A stretch of 12,412 bases of DNA. It comes from Pigoraptor vietnamica. Lineage: Eukaryota; Opisthokonta; Filasterea. The DNA lies in contig CALSCQ010001650.1 of the NCBI GenBank assembly GCA_943704525.1, forward strand, positions 1 through 12,412, read 5' to 3'. Of the stretch, positions 5,736 to 12,412 are shown in pieces (within the stretch, counting starts at the first letter, position 1; each line of letters starts with the position of its first letter). The position numbers and the translations under genes are program-made. Under the pieces are notes generated by a model. It was not told the origin of the DNA. It worked only from the letters and a program-made list of their open reading frames with translations, and searched no databases.

Positions 5736-7588
5736 TCACCGCCTCGATCTCCTCGACAGCAGCCGGAAGAGAAGGTGCACAACGACGGGCCAGAGAATAA
5801 GAAATATGCGCGTGTTGCGAGGGGTCTCAGCAAGCGGCCACAACGCCTCCTGGAGGTGAAGGTGTTAGCAAATGAATATCAAATGGAGCACCATGTGATC
5901 AGTGGGTAGAGACAACATGCACGTACCCCTCCCGAACCAGAGCTCTGAACCGGCCTTGACCGCAACTCATTCACCGCCGTTTCGAGCGCCTGCACACGTG
6001 ACATTGTCCTCTCGAGGTCCTGCTGCGTCTTTGCCATAATGCGGCGCACTTCTTCCACAGACGCAGAAGACGCCGACGACGACGACGCCGTCGAGGCTCT
6101 TGACACGGGCGCCTTCGAGTCTGCCGCTGCAATCCCGTGCGCCGCTGCTGGCGCAACGCCCCGTCCGTCATCAAGCGTTCCTCCGTTTGCCTCCACCACC
6201 TGGGACGGCGGCAGCTCCAACGGGTCGCAGAACACGTCCTCTTCCTCCGTCGCCGTGCTGCGCGGGGTCCCATTGGCGCGCAGAGAGGGCGACGACGCAG
6301 ACGACGACGCGTCGTTGCTGTCCGCGTGGCCGTTTACCTGCGATCGGCATGGAACGAGCAAGTGTCAAGATCTGAAGGGAAAAAACGCCCGTTCAAACTC
6401 CAATTCATGCAACGCGCGCGTGTGCTGGGGCGGACTGCGACCGCGCGCCCCACCGGTGCGCCGTCCCTTCGTCCAGAGAGCGAGGCGCGACGCAGAATGG
6501 CGGCCTCGCGCATCCTCGAGTGTCCCGGCGTGCGCGGCGGTCCGTTCAACAAAACACCAATGCCAACAATGTCACGTGTCGCGAGGGACTGCGTGGCCTC
6601 AGCCGCGCTCCCCTCCGCGGGGAGTTTTGGCCCATTGGCCGAGTCCTTAGTCGAATGGTCCGATGCGTTCGCTAATGATGCATCCTTCGGAGTAACAGCG
6701 TACTACGGCACGGTTCGGGACCTCGTTACTCTCCAACCCCGACCGCCTCGCTCATCAATGCCACCACAAACCGCACCTTCGTGAAAAGAAATTGCAGACA
6801 GAGCCAGACGTCTCACCTGCGGCGCTTCTGGGACGTCGACCGCCGCTTCGACTTCCGCAGCCGGCGCACTATCGGACGTCGTGTCGTCCATTCGCGCCAA
6901 AAACGCGTCGATTTCGGCCATTTTGGGCAGCGTCTTGGCAATCTGTGGCCAGGTTTCCGTTCAGTCACAGCAACGTAACAGCAGTGCTTGGGCAGGTTAC
7001 GCACGAGAGAGACGTTTGGCTTACCCACCGCGAGCAAGTTGTCGACGTACATGCGCATCGCGTCCTCCTTGGACATGTTACCGAGCCCCTTCCACGCGTC
7101 CCTGCAGTGCGCGTAACGCAGCCAAAACAAAAAAAACAGTCAGCCGTTAATGGATTCAACAGTCGAGTGAATTCGAGCTGGTTTCAACAGTCGAGAGAAT
7201 TCGGGCACGCCACGGAGTCCGAAATGTCGCAGGGTACTCCCACTAGCAACCAACAACTCTGCTGAAGATGCAAGGGAACTTCAGGGGCCCAACACACGCA
7301 CCATTTTGCCTTGGCAACGACGTCCCAAAACGACGGCTTTGGCTTGTCGCACGGCCCTTCCGTCGCCTGCTTGAAGGCAGAGTAGAACTGCGGAACACCC
7401 GACGCAGAGTCACAGAGTCACAGAGTCAGACCTCGGCTACAAGTCCACATGCAAGCAGACTCGCACTCCCGTCGCACCTTGAGCTTCTGTTCGTTGGAGG
7501 GGTTGAAGGGCCCTTCCTTGGGGAGGCTCTGCACGGCCTGCACGGCCATGTGGAAGCGCTCCTCCTCGCGGTTCCGCGCGGACGGCAT
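5736..7588 (-). CDS. Tail-anchored acyl-CoA-binding protein, ACBD4/ACBD5 type
   Basis: Exons in transcript order: 7588-7478, 7387-7302, 7101-7029, 6942-6817, 6337-5927 and 5849-5736; 306 residues. A TGA in frame just before the ATG fixes the start. The acyl-CoA-binding domain spans residues 8-95 (ERFHMAVQAVQSLP, FYSAFKQATEGPC, KAKWDAWKGLGNMSKEDAM, MYVDNL), with Tyr39, Lys43 and Tyr84 at expected ligand positions. A disordered middle holds an acidic-flanked EEEDVFCDPLE (163-173), like the FFAT motif of ACBD5. A coiled coil follows (about 224-260), then one C-terminal membrane segment (IFLILWPVVVHLLF, about 284-297) with a basic tail RLLSRRSRR. Human ACBD4/5 share this order, bind very-long-chain acyl-CoA on peroxisomes and tether them to ER VAP proteins. 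The last intron has a TTGCTAAC branch site and a GTACGT donor. Intron 4 (6338-6816) is unusually long and may hide an exon; an alternative 3' end is possible. Confidence 0.88.
6454..6702 (-). other. Possible additional exon in ACBD4/5-like intron 4
   Basis: Within the 479-nt intron, a minus-strand frame follows GTAG|TAC and is open for 83 codons in phase 0, to a GTGGGG donor that resembles others in the window. Its first half (KDASLANASDHSTKDSANG) has the Ser/Ala/Asp-rich look of the flanking disordered region. The second half looks less protein-like. Inclusion would give about 389 residues. Confidence 0.25.
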
Positions 7589-7741
7589 TCTTCACGGGGC
7601 TCGAATGACCTCCGCCAGCCGCAGAAGAACAGCACCCCACTGAGATCAGGGGAGGCTCTGAAAGCGAGGAAGGGACGCAAAAGCCGAGTGCATCCGTCGG
7701 AGCCTGTGCATACGGGGTTGCGAAGATGTTGTGTCCGCCCA

Positions 7742-7749
7742 TCACGTGA
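7742..7749. promoter_or_regulatory. TCACGTGA E-box in a divergent promoter
   Basis: Perfect palindrome in the 265-bp region (7589-7853) between the divergent ACBD4/5-like and 5-phosphatase starts. Position 7742 is 154 bp from the first ATG and 112 bp from the second, so it could serve both genes. No TATA box is evident. Confidence 0.35.
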
Positions 7750-7853
7750 CATGGCGCCCGGTCGACACCTTTTCAAACCGGGTCGTGGCTTCAGTAGAAA
7801 ATCGAGCTCTCACACGCAAATCAATGGGCTCCCCTCCGTGGTGAGCGCGGGAA

Positions 7854-8141
7854 ATGGAGCTTCCCGACAGCGTCGAACGCCGTGCGTCGACGACGCCGCA
7901 TTTTTCTTCTGCGATGGAGCTGCGATCGCGACGACCGAGCGAACCAGTCGCGGGAAGTGGAGAGGCTGCTGCGGATATTCCGCTTTCAAGTGTGTCGAGG
8001 GCCTCCTCACCACGCGCAAACAGCGACGGTGCCACAGAAGGTGGGAGTGTTTCATGCGAAACCGCGGCACGTGTCCATGTGCACCCGTCGCGTGTGTCGT
8101 GATAGTGTCTATCATGCGTGCGCAAGTGTAGTGTCTGTTTG

Positions 8142-8210
<69 letters not shown>

Positions 8211-11200
8211 GCGGGAGTTGCACGAAGGTTGCGTCGGCGCTGCTGTTGTGCGCCCCCACAGTTCATGCGTGCCAGTGAGAGCGACTGCTTATTCTTCTCC
8301 TTCAGTCGCACCTTCTGTTCAGAATGGCCCGAGTGGGCCCACAACCGCCGCGCCCGACACACGCATCTCGGGGCTCCACGAGCCAATTGTCCGCGAGCCC
8401 GACGCATTCTTCGAGGTCTACCCTCTTGCTCGAAAGCGCGACATGGTGCTTTTTTGCCGGTGTCTTCCTTTCTCCCTCTCGTTCAAGTGGATCGTCACGG
8501 TGCGTCCCCCGTCGCGGCCTGTCATGATTATGAGCTGGTTTGCGTGCTTACCCCGCGAGTACGCAGTTGTGGATCGGCGGCTACACCATTCTGATGCTTC
8601 TCGTCGAAATCGTCGTGAGCTACGCGTACGCGGACGACGGCGACTGCAAGGACACCCACTGGCGCGACACGACAATTGTGGCGGTGTGCGTGGCCGTGGC
8701 GCTTGTGACGGGCCACATAGCCCTTATCGTGTATTTCATTATGCGCATCACGCGTCCGCTGCGCAAGTTGGACGAGGGCATGCGGCTGCTCATCTCGCGG
8801 CAAGCGACGGACACTCGACAGCGCTGGGAGGAGGCGGACGTGTTTACGCCGTTCCCGCTTATTCGCGAGGCTGCAAAGGTGCGATTGTGTTGATTGATAT
8901 TGTCCGTGCCATTCACTCTCAGTGCAGGCCACCTTACGTTGTTTCCGTCGCAATTGCTTATGCTCAAACAGGTCCACCGAGAACTCGTCGACGATCTCGA
9001 GAAGCACAAAGCGGAGGTGTCGCGCATGCGGGACGTGCTTACCATCGCCACCAACCAGCGCCGTGAAGCCATCACGCGTGTCGCTGTGCTCGAATCGATG
9101 CTGGAACAGCACTCGGAAGATGCGCCGTGCGCAGTGAGCGTGTTCTGCGCCACTTGGAATGCCGGTGGGACTATCGGGCGCTGCAGCCATCTCGGCTGTG
9201 CGTGTCGTTGTGTAGAGTGCGACGGTACTGACCGTATCGTGCCGCAGGGAATTTGCCATTACCCGATTCGCTGTCCACGTGGATCACGACGGACGCGGAC
9301 ATCGTGACCGTGGGCGTGCAAGAGTGTGCAATCGTCAGCAATATAGCGAAGACGGTGCCGCTCGAGGCAGCGTTCGCGAGGCTCCTCCAGGACGCGCTCG
9401 GACGCGATTACTACATGGTGCACTGCGCAAACATCCTTGGGCCCAGGTGTTGTGTCGGGACTTGCGTTTTCTTCAGACCATCTCTACCGCTCTCTCGCCC
9501 AATCATGCGTATTGGTCCATATTCGCTCTTTGCTGGATTTAATCTCTACCTCCTGTCCATCTCGTAGCACGCTGAGAGATTTGGCAAGCGACAGCGCCGG
9601 CATCCGAATTTTTGTGTTCGCACGCCGCTCTCTTCGGTCGGCCATTTCGTGCGTCCGTAGCGGCCACGTGAGGACTGGCATAGCCAAAGGTGCTTGGCGC
9701 TGTTTTGTTGTTAAGGGCTCGCATATTTTCCCACTTGAACTGATCGTTCCGTCACTGACACGTTTTATATCAACAATCGGCTGCAGTGGCGTACAACAAG
9801 GGCGCCGTGTCGGTATCCTTCGCGCTTTATGGGCGAACTTTCTGCTTCATCAACTCGCATTTGGTGAGTAGCTCGGGGGGACTCATATGAGGAGGTTCAC
9901 GCTTGCTATTATTTAGCAAGGGTCGAAGTCCCATGGGGATCGCTGTGATGTAAGCGACGCTAAAGTTAATGGACGGCGCTGGCACATCGCTCATGACGAC
10001 GTCCCCTGTGGCCAATCGCACAGGCCGCACACCAGGAGAAGGTCCGCGAGCGCGCCGAAGATTACCACAGGATTGTCAGCCGCCTCGACGTCGGCGCGAC
10101 GGATCTCTATTGCACGTCGGAGTTTGACGCTGTGTTCTGGATGGGCGATCTCAACTACCGAATCGACCTGCCGCGCGACATTGTGCTGGGCCACATTGCG
10201 AAGGAGCACCAGGACCCGATGTCGCTCGGGTGGGAGTTTCTCCAGCGACACGATCAGCTCAACATGGAACGAGAGGCCGGCAACGCCTTCGCCGGGTTCT
10301 CGGAGGGCCCCACGAACTTTCCCCCGACGTTCAAGCATGACTTTGGTGCGGCAACGTACGAGAGCATCAAGAAGAGGGTCCCTGCGGTGGGGGTTGTTCT
10401 CGCTTCAGTACACCATGCTCGCGACGCGTTGCTGAGCTTCGCTTTTGTCTGCAGTGGTGCGACCGCGTTTTGTGGAAGTCGATGCCAGGCATTGAGGTGG
10501 AGCAGCACGCCTACGACAGCGCACGACGACTGATGGTCTCCGATCACCGGCCGGTGGGTACCGCATCTGCCATGTTTGCGTTCGTCGTGCTGTTCTGATG
10601 GCGCATGCTGCTTTCTTTTACTCGTCGCAGGTGTACGCCCGCTTTGTGGTTCGCTTCGTTGCGCCGCGTCCGCCGTCCGCAATCGGCGCCAATCACTACG
10701 GCCTCCAAATCCTGATGGCGACGATCGTGCCGCTGGGCGGCGGCGGCGACGGGTCGGAGAGCGGGTCCGCGAAGAAGCTCAACGATCTCCTCCGCTCTGT
10801 CGATCGCGAGAAGGACGAGGACAAGAAGGACCTGCCCAAGCGCCTTGTGGCTCGCTTCCTCTGCCCGGACCTGATGGACCCCTCCGTGCTCGAAATGTCG
10901 GTGACGGCCGCCGGTACCGCGGTCTCCGTCGTCGAGGTCAATGGCGGCGTAATCCTGAGCACAGTGCCGCCCGACGCCGTCGCGTGGGGCACGTCTGATT
11001 CCACGTGGGATGTGTGGGAGTCGCGCGCTGCCCAGGTGGCGTCGCGCGCCGTCCGAGTGTCCGTGGGCGTCGTGCGCGCCGAGAAGGAGGGCAAGTCGAA
11101 GGACAAGCAGGAGAAGGCTGGCAATGCGGAAGTGCCCCCTTCGCCGCGGCCGAGGGAAGCGAAGGCTAGGGACGCGGACGGTGCGTTCGTTCCAGTGTCA

Positions 11201-11596
11201 CCGAGCCCAGCCGGGCAATTGCGCACGGTCGGCTCTGGGCTGCTGCCACCCCGACCATCGGAGCCGGCAATGTTCGAGCACGGACGCGAGTCCCCCATTG
11301 TTGTTGTGTCGAAAGGCGGCGTGGACGATTTGCCGCTGGTGCACAGTGCCCCCGTCGTGGAGGCCGTGCGGGACGGTCGCGAGACGGACGTGAATATCAA
11401 CCGGCGCAGGAAAATCGGCGAGGGCGCGTTTGGGCTGGCGCAGTTGGTGTCGGCTGGGCACGAGCAGGTCACGCTGATGGTGCCGCTGTGCCGCGGAGGT
11501 CGGCCCGTGTGCACGATGCGCCTCGTGGCGAGATGCGCCCTCATCCAAAACGTGACCATGGCGACGATAACACAGGCCAAGGAGACGGAGTGCTGA
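7854..11596 (+). CDS. Transmembrane HAMP-like inositol polyphosphate 5-phosphatase
   Basis: Ten exons: 7854-8040, 8306-8499, 8567-8878, 8972-9164, 9248-9446, 9568-9689, 9787-9863, 10024-10386, 10455-10553 and 10631-11596; 903 residues. An in-frame TGA lies four codons before the ATG. Order: disordered Ser-rich N-terminus (1-108); membrane helix 1 (about 122-149, WIVTLWIGGYTILMLLVEIV); short loop; helix 2 (about 162-186); HAMP-like MRITRPLRKLDEGMRLL (186-202); coiled coil to about 280. The 5-phosphatase domain runs from about 285 to 595. It has TWNAGN (292-297), GVQE (Glu321), NKGAVSVSF (406-414), NSHLAAH (His427), FWMGDLNYRID (Asp470, Asn472), PAWCDRVLW and SDHRPV (Asp579, His580), so all core catalytic residues are present. 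The family removes the 5-phosphate from inositol phosphates or phosphoinositides; the anchor suggests membrane lipid as substrate. The last 300 residues are unrecognised, with a Lys/Pro-rich linker. The first exon joint is the least certain. Confidence 0.87.
8143..8207 (+). repeat. (TG)n microsatellite, 65 bp
   Basis: Thirty-two uninterrupted TG units plus one T. It lies in intron 1 (8041-8305) of the 5-phosphatase gene, about 100 nt before the acceptor TTCTCCTTCAG. Cys/Val or Thr/His-repeat frames across it are not genes. Confidence 0.97.
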
Positions 11597-11768
11597 AATG
11601 AAGTTTATCTCGTTGGCTGTGCACGCGTGTCGAGCCAAAGCTTTCCGTGGTGCTTGGCGTTGAGTGATATGCGCGTTCGCTGCAGGTAACAACTTCGCAA
11701 CGACCCGCTTTCGTCGCGCACAGTCGCACGGACGTAACGGCTGAGAAGGGCTCCCCTCACTCTATATG

Positions 11769-12237
11769 TCATAGGCCCATCCGCTTCTGCTTGTCCCAGA
11801 GCGCCCAGTGGCGTCGCACCATCGCAGGGTCGGGGTTCCCGGGTCCCCAGTTTGAAACGGTGCTGCCGCGGACAGCGTGTTCGGCGTGGCCTTCGACGAG
11901 GCGCCCGTCGCGCATTACGTACGTCACGCGACCCCTTTGCCGGCTGTCCCGTCGCACACCGCGCGGGTTCATCAACTCAAGAAAGTCGAGGCGCCGCTGT
12001 GCTTCCGACACGAGTTCCGCAACACAAAGAAGGTCATTCTCGTCCTGATAAAAAAATGAGGGCGTAAGATATAGTCCACATTCATGATGCATATGTCGAA
12101 CAGACCTTGTGGGCGCGGAACTTGTCGCGCACAACAGCGACTCCCTCTGCCCCATTGGCCGCCTTGCTGGCTCGAAGTAAGCGACGGTACAGGGTCAATA
12201 TGTGCGAGCGCGATGAGATTATCACTGGGGACGCCAT
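11769..12237 (-). CDS. LYR-motif (Complex1_LYR family) mitochondrial protein
   Basis: Two exons, 12237-12106 and 12044-11769, joined in phase 0 across a 61-nt intron, give 135 residues. The N-terminus carries HILTLYRRLLRASKA, the LYR tripeptide (16-18) in its usual setting near the start of helix 1. RDKFRAHK (37-44) supplies the conserved Phe (Phe40) of the family. Exon 2 continues DENDLLCVAELVSEAQRRLD, matching the third helix of LYR proteins such as NDUFB9 or LYRM members. The remaining 70 residues (MNPRGVRRDS to RRHWALWDKQKRMGL) form a tail that I do not recognise. LYR proteins bind mitochondrial acyl carrier protein and act in complex I, other respiratory complexes or Fe-S assembly; which one cannot be told here. 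The donor reads GTCTGT, unlike the other introns; the acceptor TTTTTTTATCAG is strong. It converges with the 5-phosphatase gene, 172 bp apart. Confidence 0.8.
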
Positions 12238-12412
12238 GTTTTTTTGACCAAAGCACCACAACTGCCCTACAACAGTAGTGTTTCAAGCCGGGCCGAAACT
12301 GGGGGTCTTCTGAAATTCGCCATATCCCTAAATTTACCCAGATCCCACCAAATTTTTCATAAATAGCAACGTCGAGTCTTCCGAATTTCCTGCGTCGTAA
12401 AATTTCCCAAAT
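12238..12412. other. AT-rich 5' flank of the LYR-protein gene
   Basis: Upstream DNA of the minus-strand LYR gene. It is AT-rich with several AAATTT-type words (near 12332, 12350, 12400) at irregular spacing. No gene, TATA box or clear promoter element could be identified. Confidence 0.4.

Noticed and set aside
6813-7130. Single continuous minus-strand frame through the acyl-CoA-binding region
   Set aside because: It reads through a GTGGGT...CACAG intron and leaves the homologous frame; the spliced version restores it.
7742-8407. Minus-strand frame with a Thr-His repeat, and plus-strand frames with a Cys-Val repeat
   Set aside because: They are translations of the (TG)n microsatellite, which fits better as part of an intron.
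8428-8500. Alternative donor GTGCTT after RDM in 5-phosphatase exon 2
   Set aside because: Using it would drop the start of the first membrane helix; GTGCGT at 8500 matches the other donors and gives a complete helix.
9864-10023. tRNA- or hairpin-like GC blocks in 5-phosphatase intron 7
   Set aside because: Short GGGAC/GTCCC complementarity exists, but there are no tRNA A/B boxes and no cloverleaf; it is an ordinary intron.
12286-12412. Recurring AAATTT words at the right edge
   Set aside because: The spacing is irregular and the words are expected in AT-rich DNA; there is not enough to call a repeat array.

Overview
The window looks like nuclear DNA of a GC-rich unicellular eukaryote. Four of its six gene models are interrupted by short GT-AG introns (61-479 nt), and three products belong or appear to belong to mitochondria. 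I cannot place the organism from the sequence: a GC-rich amoebozoan, apusomonad or unicellular opisthokont relative would all fit. No bacterial operons, tRNA, rRNA or CRISPR array were seen. Gene bodies are GC-rich, while the edges and the stretch from about 2880 to 3740 are AT-rich.

Layout, left to right. (1) 2-2791, minus strand: one uninterrupted 930-codon frame that runs off the left edge. It encodes a zinc-finger/helix-turn-helix protein resembling P-element/THAP-type transposases, with an in-frame acidic tandem repeat. (2) 2792-3926: about 1 kb of AT-rich DNA holding a 24-bp foldback, two E2F-like sites, E-box palindromes and a short cysteine-rich minus-strand coding tail followed by AATAAA. 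(3) 3927-4469, plus strand: a complete four-exon NDUFA4/MLRQ respiratory-chain subunit. (4) 4835-5278, minus strand: a small protein with a probable mitochondrial presequence, otherwise unrecognised. (5) 5736-7588, minus strand: a six-exon, tail-anchored acyl-CoA-binding protein of the ACBD4/5 type with a FFAT-like motif, i.e. a candidate peroxisome-ER tether. (6) 7854-11596, plus strand: a ten-exon inositol polyphosphate 5-phosphatase with intact catalytic motifs, placed behind two transmembrane helices, a HAMP-like segment and a coiled coil. (7) 11769-12237, minus strand: a two-exon LYR-motif mitochondrial protein.

Genes 5 and 6 diverge from a shared 265-bp promoter region. Genes 3 and 4 converge, as do genes 6 and 7. 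Two neighbours act in membrane lipid biology (acyl-CoA/contact site and phosphoinositide), but in a eukaryote adjacency alone is weak evidence of a shared pathway.

The most unusual item is the membrane-anchored, HAMP-like 5-phosphatase, whose layout resembles a bacterial transmembrane sensor with a phosphoinositide phosphatase as output. All exon structures were assembled by eye from reading-frame continuity, family motifs and GT/AG sites; none is confirmed by transcript data.
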